Shown piece after piece: positions 37,875 to 47,200 of a stretch of 64,000 nucleotides of DNA. Below the pieces are notes generated by a model. The model did no database searches and was not told the DNA's origin. It saw nothing but the letters and a program-made list of their open reading frames with translations. The position numbers and the translations under genes are program-made. This DNA is from PALSA-270 sp963770915 (GTDB lineage: Bacteria > Acidobacteriota > Terriglobia > Terriglobales > Acidobacteriaceae). Numbering within the stretch: the first letter of the stretch is position 1; every line of letters begins with the position of its first letter. The stretch lies in assembly GCA_963770915.1 (NCBI GenBank), contig CAVYRG010000001.1, positions 4,154,001-4,218,000 of the forward strand, written 5' to 3'.

Positions 37875-38561
37875 CTAGCGCTTCAGCTGGGCCACATAAC
37901 CATGCTTGGCGCTGTGGCCTCGGGTCGCAGTTTCCACAAACTTCAAGAATTGCCGGAGAGTCTCACGCTCGCTTGCGACCATGTCGGCAAACCGGATGCG
38001 GAGTCCGGAGGTGCGATTAGCGCGAGCCACAATTCCGGTCAGCACCAACCCCTTAACCCACATTTGGCCGCTCGCCACCCAGAGGCCGATTTCGATCTTG
38101 GCTCCCGCCTCGAACAGCGCGGGAGTTTCCACCAGGCATCCACCCAAGCTCGTATTCGCCAGATTGCCCCAAACTGGTTCCGATGAGCCTGCCTGGCGCA
38201 ACTCCACCACGACAAAGCACTTCATGCGGGGATAGCGGCGCCGGTCCTGCCCCCAGGATGGCGTAAAAATGTCGGGTTCGAACGGCGGCGTTGCCGCCGG
38301 GGCTGTGGCGACTGGTTGCGGCGTGGTTTCCGCCGGTTGTGCAGCAACCTTGGCCGGCCTTGCGTCAGCCTCTTCCCCGGTGGGCGCCTTGGCCGCGTCC
38401 AGCTTGATCTTCCGCATGAGTTCCAGCAGAGCCTTGTCGCGGGTAGCCGGAGGCGCGTCGCGAAAGGTCTGCAGTAACTCTCCGAGATGCGGTACGAGAT
38501 CGGGATCGGCCAGCAGCCGGGTCCAGTCCGCACCTTTGGCGGAAGGCTTGGGATCACTCAT
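37875..38561 (-). CDS. PilZ domain protein
   Basis: A 228-aa protein. The N-terminal 55 residues form a helical segment (LGELLQTFRDAPPATRDKAL, then LELMRKIK) that resembles a motif in the zinc-ribbon protein at 19551. A Pro/Ala-rich linker follows. The C-terminal PilZ domain begins with DRRRYPRMKC and continues TSLGGCLVETP, GLWVASGQMWVKG and LRQFLKFVETA. It is paralogous to the second PilZ domain of the protein at 23642. It should bind cyclic di-GMP; the effector output is unknown. It is upstream of tkt on the same strand, 244 bp away. Confidence 0.85.
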   Translation of the reverse strand: MSDPKPSAKGADWTRLLADPDLVPHLGELLQTFRDAPPATRDKALLELMRKIKLDAAKAPTGEEADARPAKVAAQPAETTPQPVATAPAATPPFEPDIFTPSWGQDRRRYPRMKCFVVVELRQAGSSEPVWGNLANTSLGGCLVETPALFEAGAKIEIGLWVASGQMWVKGLVLTGIVARANRTSGLRIRFADMVASERETLRQFLKFVETATRGHSAKHGYVAQLKR

Positions 38562-38751
38562 AGTTAGAGCATGTCGCTAGGCGGGACATTGCGGATTGCC
38601 GCCGACACTAGACTGCCGGAAGACTCGATTACGAGCAAGATGACGATGGTGACGCCCACGCGTAACCGGCTGGTGGTTACCGGAGCCGATCCGAAGATTG
38701 GCGAGATTCGCCCGGGAAATCTCTCTCTTCAAGGAGTATTCTTTTCGTGCT

Positions 38752-39222
38752 ATGAAAAAAATCCGATCTAGTGTGGTTGATTGGGTGGGCTCGGTCGCCA
38801 AACACGCGATTCTGGCTGCCGCGATGCTTGTTTTTTGCCTCGCCACCCTCTCGGGTGCGGCCGACAACCAGCCCAACCCCCATGCCGTCCCAGCCATTGA
38901 CGGAGGAATCGGCCCTTGTTCGGTCGAATTCACTGTGATGGATGGCGCAGGAGCGCCTGTTTATGACGCCAAGGTGAGAGTCCACATCTCCTACGGATTC
39001 CTCGGCGTCCGCAAATTAGATCTGGAGATTGGCACCAACGTCGACGGCAAAGCGCGATTCACCGGCCTGCCCGCAAAAGTGAAGGATTCTCTGCGTTTCA
39101 AAGCAGACCAGGGAGACCGCTCCGGCGAAGCTCTTTACAATCCGGCTCAGGAATGCACGGCAAAGCACAACATCGCAATTTTGAAGGGTGACAGCGATTC
39201 CAGCGCGCCGAAGCAGCCTTAG
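38752..39222 (+). CDS. Secreted hypothetical protein
   Basis: A 156-aa protein with a basic N-terminus (MKKIRSS) and a hydrophobic core (HAILAAAMLVFCLATLSGAA) fitting a Sec signal peptide cleaved near residue 43. The mature part looks like a small beta-sandwich: CSVEFTVMDGAGAPVYDAKV and NVDGKARFTGLP recall carboxypeptidase-regulatory-like domains, and two cysteines may pair. The ATG at 38752 is preferred over a TTG 54 bp upstream because it gives the signal peptide; AAGGAG lies 15 bp upstream, rather far. Function is unknown. Its end overlaps the convergent gene by 4 bp. Confidence 0.65.
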   Translation: MKKIRSSVVDWVGSVAKHAILAAAMLVFCLATLSGAADNQPNPHAVPAIDGGIGPCSVEFTVMDGAGAPVYDAKVRVHISYGFLGVRKLDLEIGTNVDGKARFTGLPAKVKDSLRFKADQGDRSGEALYNPAQECTAKHNIAILKGDSDSSAPKQP

Positions 39223-39452
39223 GCGGAAATGAGGTGCTTGCTGCGATAGACGCTGTAGCCGCGTGCGGTGAGGCGAATCACGCCCCGTACCTGTTCCTCC
39301 ACGATGCCCTCGTTCCTCAACTCTGAAACCGCCTCGCGCGCCACCGAAGAATCCACCGTTTGTTTGGGCAAAGTAACAAACTGGTTTGGGTTCTCTTCGT
39401 AGCTGTAAACCAAGGTCGCGAGCAGTTCGTTTTGGATCGTTTCCATCTGCAT
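39219..39452 (-). CDS. Small winged-helix-like hypothetical protein
   Basis: A 77-aa protein with helix-rich sequence: TIQNELLATLVYSYEENPNQ, ARGYSVYRSKHLISA at the end, and EAVSELRNEGIVEEQVRGVI in between. This is compatible with a winged helix in which IRLTARGYSVY would be the wing and last helix. The family is not recognised. A Met two codons downstream could be the start. It is convergent with the secreted protein, overlapping it by 4 bp. Real coding is likely but not certain. Confidence 0.5.
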   Translation of the reverse strand: MQMETIQNELLATLVYSYEENPNQFVTLPKQTVDSSVAREAVSELRNEGIVEEQVRGVIRLTARGYSVYRSKHLISA

Positions 39453-39681
39453 AGGCGTCTCTTGAGGTTCGGTGCAGCCATGCTAAACGGGCAGGTGGGA
39501 CTAGGGAATGGCCCGTGGGTGCTAGGAAACAGGCACTTCGGTCACCCAACATCTAAACTAAAGCAACCCCTCCAGATAGGGCTGCTGGGGCGGGTTTGGG
39601 AGCACTCCGCGGCGGCAAAGAACTGGCAAAAATCGGCTTAGCTGCCATCCCTGTTTTTGGGGAGCCAGGGCATGAATTGCA

Positions 39682-40656
39682 CTAGCGGAAACGGAATCCA
39701 GCCTTAAGCTCGCAGCGATACAGCGTGGTCTGGTTCGTATTCAGCCGGCTGCTGCAACCTGCCCAGTTCAAATAGAGGTCCGGGCCCAACGGAAAAATAA
39801 TCGGCGTCCCGTTGATTTCGGCCTGGATGCTGACTCCCTCGGCGTCGCCCGGCACGGTGAAGCTCAGCGACCGGTCAAAGATGACGGGATAGGAGTCGCT
39901 GATGACGTCGCTGTCCATGGGGTGAAACACCTCCGCCTCGATCAGAAACGTCGCCGTATCCGACCAATCGCGGGCTGAAACGCTCACAGTGCGGGTGTTT
40001 TCCGAATCGGTGGTGGTTTCGATCTGGGTGAAAGGGCAAGGGCCGGCAATGCAGGCGGCTCGGAAATTACGGAGCACGTTGCCTTGCCCGGCATCGAGCG
40101 TTGCCGACCCAACCGCGGCTTTCCACCGGCCGTCCGGCGAGCATGGCGGATATCCATTGCAGCGCACGTTGCCCCGGTTCACGACCTGGAACGTCTTCAC
40201 CGCGCTGCCCACGTTCATGGCGGACGCAGTTTTCATCGAATACCGGACCACGATATTTCCGACTACGACCTCGGGATGATCGGAAACCGCCGCGTCCTCC
40301 GATTTCGGAACCATCTTTGCGATGTACAGCTTGTCCGTAATGTAATCTTGCAGCGTTAGGGTCTGGTAATCGGGATGGCGAAAAGTCAGAGTAATCGGCC
40401 GCCCGTGCCTGAGGCCGGGATACAAATGAAAACGGAAAAGCCCTGCGGTATCGGATTTGGTCTCCTCCGCCTCCGCGCCACTGGAAGCGGTCACGGTGAC
40501 GTCGGCAATGGGCAATTCCTTGCGAGCATCAGCGTCTTGTTGGATCACAGCGCCTTCCAGCAAAATTGATTTTGAGCGGCCAAACCGGAGATAGGCCGCG
40601 ATCAGCAGGCCCAAGGCCAGAATCACTGCCAGTCCGATTTTTTGTATGCGACTCAT
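39682..40656 (-). CDS. Membrane-anchored protein with carboxypeptidase-regulatory-like domain
   Basis: A 324-aa protein. One N-terminal transmembrane segment (residues about 6-24, KIGLAVILALGLLIAAYLRF) precedes a beta-rich domain resembling the carboxypeptidase-regulatory fold (LLEGAVIQQDADARKELPIA, then DVTVTASSGAEAEETKSDTA, GLFRFHLYPG). The C-terminal 200 residues (cysteines in CNGYPPCSPDGRW and FRAACIAGPCPF) have no recognised family. The bulk should lie outside the cytoplasmic membrane. It is an orphan gene, divergent from the glucoamylase-like hydrolase. Function is unknown. Confidence 0.6.
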   Translation of the reverse strand: MSRIQKIGLAVILALGLLIAAYLRFGRSKSILLEGAVIQQDADARKELPIADVTVTASSGAEAEETKSDTAGLFRFHLYPGLRHGRPITLTFRHPDYQTLTLQDYITDKLYIAKMVPKSEDAAVSDHPEVVVGNIVVRYSMKTASAMNVGSAVKTFQVVNRGNVRCNGYPPCSPDGRWKAAVGSATLDAGQGNVLRNFRAACIAGPCPFTQIETTTDSENTRTVSVSARDWSDTATFLIEAEVFHPMDSDVISDSYPVIFDRSLSFTVPGDAEGVSIQAEINGTPIIFPLGPDLYLNWAGCSSRLNTNQTTLYRCELKAGFRFR

Positions 40657-40837
40657 TCCGCTGTTAGCCGTCCGCCGACTATCTTACGATGGACCTCTAC
40701 CGGAAACCCAACCCCCAGGAATCCATGGCTCCTTGCCTGTACTCAGAGCCGCCCTGGGGAGCGAGTCTCCCTGCCGTAACTCTCGTGCTTCCCGGGGGGG
40801 CCTTCCCTAGGCATCCCATGATTTAAAATTAACTTTA

Positions 40838-42229
40838 GTGGAGAAAAAGAATGCCAACGTCACAGACCGTCCCCGCCGCGAGCTGCTACGGCGGCTGCTC
40901 GGTTTGGGCGTTTGCCTGCCATTCAGCCGGCAAATCTTTCTTCCCCTTTCCCTGGCCGAAGAACAGCAGCACACCAAGCCCGCGCCGCCCCCGGCCGAGA
41001 CTTATCTTTCCCAAGAAGACGACGAGGCGCTAGAGGAACTCGAGCACGCCAGCATTCTCTATTTTTGGGAGCAAGCAAATCCCCTCACCGGGCTGGTTCG
41101 CGACCGCTGCAATGTGCACACCTCCAATGACAACCAGATTGTGGGAAGCATCGCGGCCACCGGCTTCGGTCTGACCGCGCTGTGCATTGGGCAACATCGC
41201 GGCTATATTTCCTATGAGGACGCCCGCGACCGCGTGCTCTCCACGCTGCGCTTTTTGTGGCGCACCCTGCCCAATCATCGCGGTTTCTTCTACCACTGGG
41301 CCAACATCAACACCGGCGAACGATTGTGGGATTCCGAGGTCTCCTCGGTCGACACCGCCATCCTGCTCTGTGGAATTCTCACCTGTCATCGGCACTTCCG
41401 GCATTCCGAAATCAGCGAACTGGCCCATGAGATCGTGAATCGCGCCGATTGGACCTGGCTCTCCGAAGACACCCCGCTCCTCTCTCACGGGTGGACGCCG
41501 GAGCTCGGTTTTTTGCCCTATCGCTGGGATGGCTACAGTGAAATGATGATGATCTATCTTCTGGGGCTGGGGTCGGCCACTCATCCGCTGAAAAAGAGCG
41601 CCTGGGACGCCTGGAAGCGCACTCTCTTCGAATACGACGGCTTGCGCTACATCGGATCGTTCGCGCCACTGTTTGTACACCAGTACTCGCAAGCCTGGTT
41701 TGATTTCCGTGGCAAGCGCGACCGCTACGCCGACTATTTCGAGAACTCCATGGTTGCCACCGACGTTCATCGCCGCTTTTGTCTCGAACTGGCCAAACGA
41801 TTTCCCGACTACAGCGATGACCTCTGGGGTATCACGGCATCGGATTCCTCCAAGGGCTATGTGATCTGGGGTGGCCCGCCCGCGACCGGGCCCATCGACG
41901 GAACTGTGGTGCCCAGCGCCGCTGGCGGATCATTGCCTTTCTTGCCCAAGGCAACCATGCGCGTTTTGCGGAACATCAGAAACCACTACATCCCGGCTTG
42001 GAGCAAATATGGTTTCGTCAACGCTTTCAATCCACTCACTGCCTGGTACGACACGGACGTTGTCGGCATTGATACAGGAATTACATTAGTGATGGCGGAG
42101 AACGCCCGCACCGCGTTCGTCTGGGACACATTTATGGAAAACCCCGAGGCGCAGCGCGGCATGGATCGCGCGGGATTTCACAGTTACTTAGCGTCCTACT
42201 CTTCCAAAGTGGAGCGGCGCTCCTCTTGA
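40838..42229 (+). CDS. Glucoamylase-like hydrolase (PF10091/GH144-like)
   Basis: A 463-aa protein of the glycoamylase-like family that includes endo-beta-1,2-glucanases (GH144). It shows ASILYFWEQANPLTGLVRDR, TGFGLTALCIG, RGFFYHWANINTGERLWDSE and the typical WDGYSEMMMIYLLGLGS. The N-terminus has a twin-arginine-like stretch (RPRRELLRRLLGLGVCLPFS), so export by Tat or Sec is possible. The start is GTG at 40838, without a convincing ribosome-binding site; an out-of-frame ATG at 40851 has GGAG upstream but gives no family match. It stands first in a row with an ABC exporter and an NdvB-like synthase, which suggests a role on beta-1,2-glucan. Confidence 0.8.
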   Translation: MEKKNANVTDRPRRELLRRLLGLGVCLPFSRQIFLPLSLAEEQQHTKPAPPPAETYLSQEDDEALEELEHASILYFWEQANPLTGLVRDRCNVHTSNDNQIVGSIAATGFGLTALCIGQHRGYISYEDARDRVLSTLRFLWRTLPNHRGFFYHWANINTGERLWDSEVSSVDTAILLCGILTCHRHFRHSEISELAHEIVNRADWTWLSEDTPLLSHGWTPELGFLPYRWDGYSEMMMIYLLGLGSATHPLKKSAWDAWKRTLFEYDGLRYIGSFAPLFVHQYSQAWFDFRGKRDRYADYFENSMVATDVHRRFCLELAKRFPDYSDDLWGITASDSSKGYVIWGGPPATGPIDGTVVPSAAGGSLPFLPKATMRVLRNIRNHYIPAWSKYGFVNAFNPLTAWYDTDVVGIDTGITLVMAENARTAFVWDTFMENPEAQRGMDRAGFHSYLASYSSKVERRSS

Positions 42230-42405
42230 CGGAAACGAAAGGGTAAGAATGGCTTTGTCATTCGCTGCGCGTGTGTTCCAATAAAGGTATCGAAGCGAAC
42301 CTCCGAGGGCGGTCGTAACGGTTACGCGTTGGGGCTTTCATCGTTGCCGACGTTCACTTTGCTCGCAAACCCCCCAAACCGCGTTCCGGCGTCTTAAGGC
42401 TTAGC

Positions 42406-44226
42406 ATGGCGAAAGAGGATACTTTCTGGAGCGGATGGCAGGACCGCATTGCTGCGCTTCGAAACGTTCCTCCTGTCCTGAAAATCGTCTGGGAGTCCGG
42501 CCCGGGCGTAGTTACATTCGGACTCATTTCTCGTGTCGTTGCTTCGCTTCTGCCGGTGGCCCTGATTTGGGTCACCAAGCTGATCATCGATGGCATTGTC
42601 CATGCCGTGTCCGCGCATCAGCCGGTAAGTTCTCATTTGTGGTGGCTCGTCGCGGCGGAATTTGCCCTCGCGCTCAGCAGCAGCGTGCTGACCCGTACCA
42701 TCGATTATTCCGACTCGCTCCTCGCCGATAAATACACGCGCCACGTCAGCATCCGGGTCATGAAGCACTCCGCCGAGCTGGACCTGACGGCCTACGAAGA
42801 TCCAGTCTTCTATGACCGCCTGGAGCGCGCCCGCGTGCAGGCCACCGATCGCTTAGGCATGATCCAGGCCATTGGCCGGCTGCTGCAGCAGGCGATCACG
42901 GCCATATCCATGTCCGTCGCGATCATGGCTTATTCGCCGTGGCTGATGCTGCTGTTGATCGTGGGCGTGGTTCCCGCCTTCCTCGGAGAGAGTCACTTCG
43001 CTTTTCTCGGCTACGCCAAGAATTTCAAGCAGACGCCGGTACGCCGCCAGCTCGACTATCTGCGCGTTCTCGGCGGCAGCAAGGAAGCCGCTAAGGAACT
43101 CAAGCTTTTCGGCTTGAGCCGGTTCCTGGTCAACCGCTTCACGCGCCTTTCGGACCAGATCTACGAAGAAGACGTTTCCCTTGCGCGGCGCCGTTTGTTC
43201 GCCGGCTCGTTTCTTTCCGTCATTACCACCCTCGCGTACTATTCGGCCTACGTCTGGGTGATTTGGCGCACCTTGGCGGGAGTCTTTAGCGTCGGCACTT
43301 TTTATTTCCTGGCCGGAGCGATCCTGCAGGCCAGCAGCAACATTCAGCAGGTTTTCTCCATGACCGCGGGCATCGCCGACCAGGCCTTGTTCCTCACCGA
43401 TCTGCTGGCGTTCTTTGAGATGCAACCCACCATCCGCTCCAAGCCCAACCCGCTTCCCGCGCCCAAGCCCATCCAGCGAGGATTCGAATTCCGCAACGTT
43501 TCGTTTCGCTATCCCGGAAGTTCGCGCCTGGTTCTCGATGGTTTGGACTTCAGTCTTCTCCCCGGCGAGCGCGTTGCGCTGATTGGCGAAAACGGCCAAG
43601 GCAAGACGACGATGGTCAAGTTGATCACGCGGCTCTATGACCCGAGCGAAGGACAAATCCTGTTGGACGGCATCGATCTCCGCGAGTACAGTCTGGAGGA
43701 CCTCTATCGCGAAATCGGCGTCATCTTTCAGGACTTCATGCGCTATGAAATGACCGCGGCGGAAAACATCGCCGTCGGCCGCATTGAACAGCTGGCCGAT
43801 TCAAATTCGATTGAGTTGGCCGCCCAGAAAGGTCTCGCCGACCAGGTGATTTCGCAGCTTCCCCGCCACTATGAGCAGATGCTGGGCCGCCGCTTTGAAG
43901 GAGGCGTCGATCTTTCCGGCGGCGAGTGGCAAAAGGTCGCCCTCGCCCGCGCTTACTTGCGCGACGCCCAATTGCTGGTGCTCGATGAACCTACCGCCGC
44001 TCTCGATGCCCGCAGCGAATTCGAGGTTTTTCAGCGCTTCGCGGAACTGACCGCCGGAAAGATGGCCCTTTTCATTTCGCACCGATTCTCCACCGTGCGC
44101 ATGGCCGATCGCATCGTGGTGCTGGAAGGCGGGCGCATCAGCGAAGAGGGCAGCCACAGCCAGTTGGTGGCGCTGGGCGGCCGTTATTCGGAAATGTTTG
44201 AGTTGCAGGCAGCGAGCTATCGCTAA
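42406..44226 (+). CDS. ABC exporter (fused membrane and ATPase domains)
   Basis: A 606-aa half-transporter of the MsbA/NdvA type: a six-helix membrane domain (about 1-335) then an ATPase. Walker A is GENGQGKTT, the signature LSGGEWQKVALARA and Walker B LLVLDEPTAALD, with a switch His in ISHRFSTVRMADR. It acts as a homodimer. NdvA/ChvA proteins of this family export cyclic beta-1,2-glucan, and the next gene, only 9 bp away, encodes an NdvB-like glucan synthase. Export of that glucan is therefore a reasonable inference, although sequence alone does not separate it from lipid or peptide exporters. Confidence 0.88.
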   Translation: MAKEDTFWSGWQDRIAALRNVPPVLKIVWESGPGVVTFGLISRVVASLLPVALIWVTKLIIDGIVHAVSAHQPVSSHLWWLVAAEFALALSSSVLTRTIDYSDSLLADKYTRHVSIRVMKHSAELDLTAYEDPVFYDRLERARVQATDRLGMIQAIGRLLQQAITAISMSVAIMAYSPWLMLLLIVGVVPAFLGESHFAFLGYAKNFKQTPVRRQLDYLRVLGGSKEAAKELKLFGLSRFLVNRFTRLSDQIYEEDVSLARRRLFAGSFLSVITTLAYYSAYVWVIWRTLAGVFSVGTFYFLAGAILQASSNIQQVFSMTAGIADQALFLTDLLAFFEMQPTIRSKPNPLPAPKPIQRGFEFRNVSFRYPGSSRLVLDGLDFSLLPGERVALIGENGQGKTTMVKLITRLYDPSEGQILLDGIDLREYSLEDLYREIGVIFQDFMRYEMTAAENIAVGRIEQLADSNSIELAAQKGLADQVISQLPRHYEQMLGRRFEGGVDLSGGEWQKVALARAYLRDAQLLVLDEPTAALDARSEFEVFQRFAELTAGKMALFISHRFSTVRMADRIVVLEGGRISEEGSHSQLVALGGRYSEMFELQAASYR

Positions 44227-44235
44227 CCAGCCGTC

Positions 44236-47200
44236 ATGCCCGAGAACACACATATCGGACTGGCCAGCGCGGAAGCCGAACTTGTCTTCCACCTGCGGGA
44301 AGAAACCGCGTCGGAAACCGAAGGTTTGCGTTCCCAGGCTGCCGCACTCGCGCAAAGTCTGGTTTGGCTGCCGAACCAGCGCTCTTCCCGGACTTTCTAT
44401 GAGCGCGGCCGGGCGGTCACGAAATCTCTGGGCACCCTTTTGCGCGGCCTGGAGGGTCCCTTGCCGAAGGCCCCGGTGTCCGATGATTTCCGCTGGGTCC
44501 ATGGCAACGCCCGCCTGCTTGGCACCGATCTGCAAAATGTTCTGGAAGCTCTGCGGGGCTCGCGAAAAGTTGTGCACGTTCGCACTCCCCAGGGCGCGGT
44601 CGTGCCACGAACCGCCGCCGTGGCCGAAGCGTTTCTGGCCGCCGTGGATTATCAGTTCTCGGAGCAGGCCTTTGCCTCCTACGTCGAGGCCTTCGAGGAG
44701 AAAATCGAGCTCCAGCTGTCGGAGCTATGGGCCTTGCCGGTTGTCCTCAAGCTGGTGTTGCTGGAACAGATTGTGGAGCGGGGAGCCAGCCTCTTGCAGG
44801 ATCGCGCGGCCACCTGCGGCGTCGCCGCTTGTGTGCGTAGCTTGCAGGAAATCGGCCAAACTTCCTGGAAAAACGTGATCGAGCCCTTGGTCCCATTTGA
44901 GCGAATTCTGCGCGAGGACCCGGCCGGTGCCTACCCGGGCATGGACTTTGAGAGCCGCGCGTTGTATCGCAGCAAGGTCGCGGCGATCGCCAAGCATTCC
45001 GATCTCACAGAAGCGGAAGTTGCCCTCGCAGCTTTGGCCCTGGGTCGCGAAGCGGAGCAGACGCACTCACCCGACCCGCGCACGGCCATGCGCCTCAGCC
45101 ACATCGGTTACTACCTCGTCAGCCAGGGCCTTCCGCTGCTGAAGCACCGCGTAGACTACAAGCCGCCTTTCGTAGCGCGCGTCCGTGCCTTCATGCGCGA
45201 TTATCCCGATGAAGTCTATCTCTCCACGGTCGAAGTACTGATGTTTGCCTCGGTCGTCGCCGTTCTCATGCCTCTGCTTGGCTATGGCGCCTCGCTCGGC
45301 ATGATCGTTTTCTCGCTGCTGGTTTTGCTGCTCCCCTGCTCGCAGAGTGCGGTCCGGCTGGCCAACTATCTCATTACCTCCGTTCTTCCCGCCGAAGCTC
45401 TTCCCAAGCTCGATTTCTCGGAGGGAGTGCCCGCCGATTGCGTCACTTTGGTCGCGGTTCCAACCCTGCTTCTTCAGGAGCGGCAGATTCAACAACTGGT
45501 GGATGATCTCGAAGTCCGCTACCTGGCCAATCACGATCCCAACATCTATTTCGCTTTGCTGACCGATCTGCCGGATTCCTTGGAACCCGCGCGGGAAGAC
45601 GATTCTCGCGTAATGCTCGCGTCAAAACTCATTCAGGGCTTGAACCAGAAATATGGGAGCGAGCGAACGGGTCCATTTCTTTTGCTTCATCGCCATCGCG
45701 TCTACAACCCTCGCGAGAGAATGTGGATGGGCTGGGAACGAAAACGCGGCAAGTTGCTTGATCTCAACCAACTGCTCCGCGATCAGTACGATAGTTTCCC
45801 GATTAAGACGGGCGATCTTTCTGTCTTGCCGCATGTGCGCTTCGTGATCACGCTCGATGCCGACACCGGCCTGCCCCGCAACTCCGCGCAACGCATGATC
45901 GGTGCTCTCGCCCACCCGCTGAACCAGGCAATCATCGACCCCGGGAAAAATATCGTCGTGAATGGCTACGGAATCCTGCAGCCGCGCGTGGGTGTGAGCG
46001 TGCAGAGCGCCGCCCGCTCCCGCCTGGCCGGCATTTATTCCGGCGAGACCGGCCTCGATATCTACACTCGCGCAGTCTCCGATGTGTACCAGGATCTTTA
46101 CGGCGAGGGCACATTCGTCGGCAAGGGGATTTATGAAGTCGAAACGCTGCACTGCGTTCTGCACCGCCGCTTTCCCAAGAACGCCCTGCTCAGCCACGAC
46201 TTGATCGAAGGCGCCTACGCGCGGGCTGGCCTGGTCAGCGACATCGAGATTGTGGAGGACTATCCCTCGCACTACCGCGCCCACAATCATCGCAAACACC
46301 GCTGGCTTCGGGGCGACTGGCAGGTTGCAGGATGGCTCGCGTCCACCGTGCCCGAGGAATCGGGCGCACGCGTGCCTAATCCTATTTCGGTCGTATCCCG
46401 CTGGAAGATTTTTGACAATCTTCGCCGCAGCCTGGTGGAAGTGGCGACGTTTCTCTTGCTGATCCTCGGCTGGCTGGTGCTTCCCGGCACCCCGCTCTAT
46501 TGGACGCTGGCCACGCTTGCCATCTTGCTGCTGCCGTCGTGGTGCCGCTTTGCATTCGCTCTCATTGAGGCAGCCGTGGAGAGCAAGTCCGTGGTTGCCC
46601 GGGAAGCCCTCGACGCGTGGTTGACCGCCAACGTGAATGTTTTTTTCTCGATCACTTTCCTGGCCCATCAGGCATTCCTGTCTCTGGACGCAGTTGGCCG
46701 TACTTTGGTCCGTCGCATGGTGACCCAGCAGCGGCTCTTGCAATGGGAAACGGCCGCGGAAGCGGAGCACGCTACCAACCGCTCCAGCCTCGATATCTAT
46801 TTGCGCTGGATGCCGGCTCTCGCGCTTGGTTTGGGCGTGTTGATTTACCTCCTTCGCCCTCCCGCGTTGCTCGTGGCTTTTCCAATTCTGCTTCTCTGGG
46901 GACTCAGTAAGCCATTTTCGCTGTGGCTCAACCAATCGTCGCACCATCCTGGCCGGGAGGTTTCCCCAGCCGACCGCTGGTTCCTGCGGCGGGTCGCGCT
47001 CCGCACCTGGCGCTATTTCGCCCAGTTCAGCACCGCGGAGCACAATTGGCTGATCCCCGACAATGTGCAGGAAGAGCCGCCCGCCGTCGCCGGCCGGATG
47101 TCTCCCACGAATCTTGGCTTTCTGCTCAATGCTCGCCAGGTTGCTTGCGAGTTCGGCTATCTCACGCTGCCCGAGTTTGCCGAGCAGACGCTGCGAACGC

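Noticed and set aside
40851..41033. Short frame starting at an ATG with a good GGAG just before the glucoamylase-like gene
   Set aside because: It is out of frame with the conserved protein and its translation shows no family similarity.
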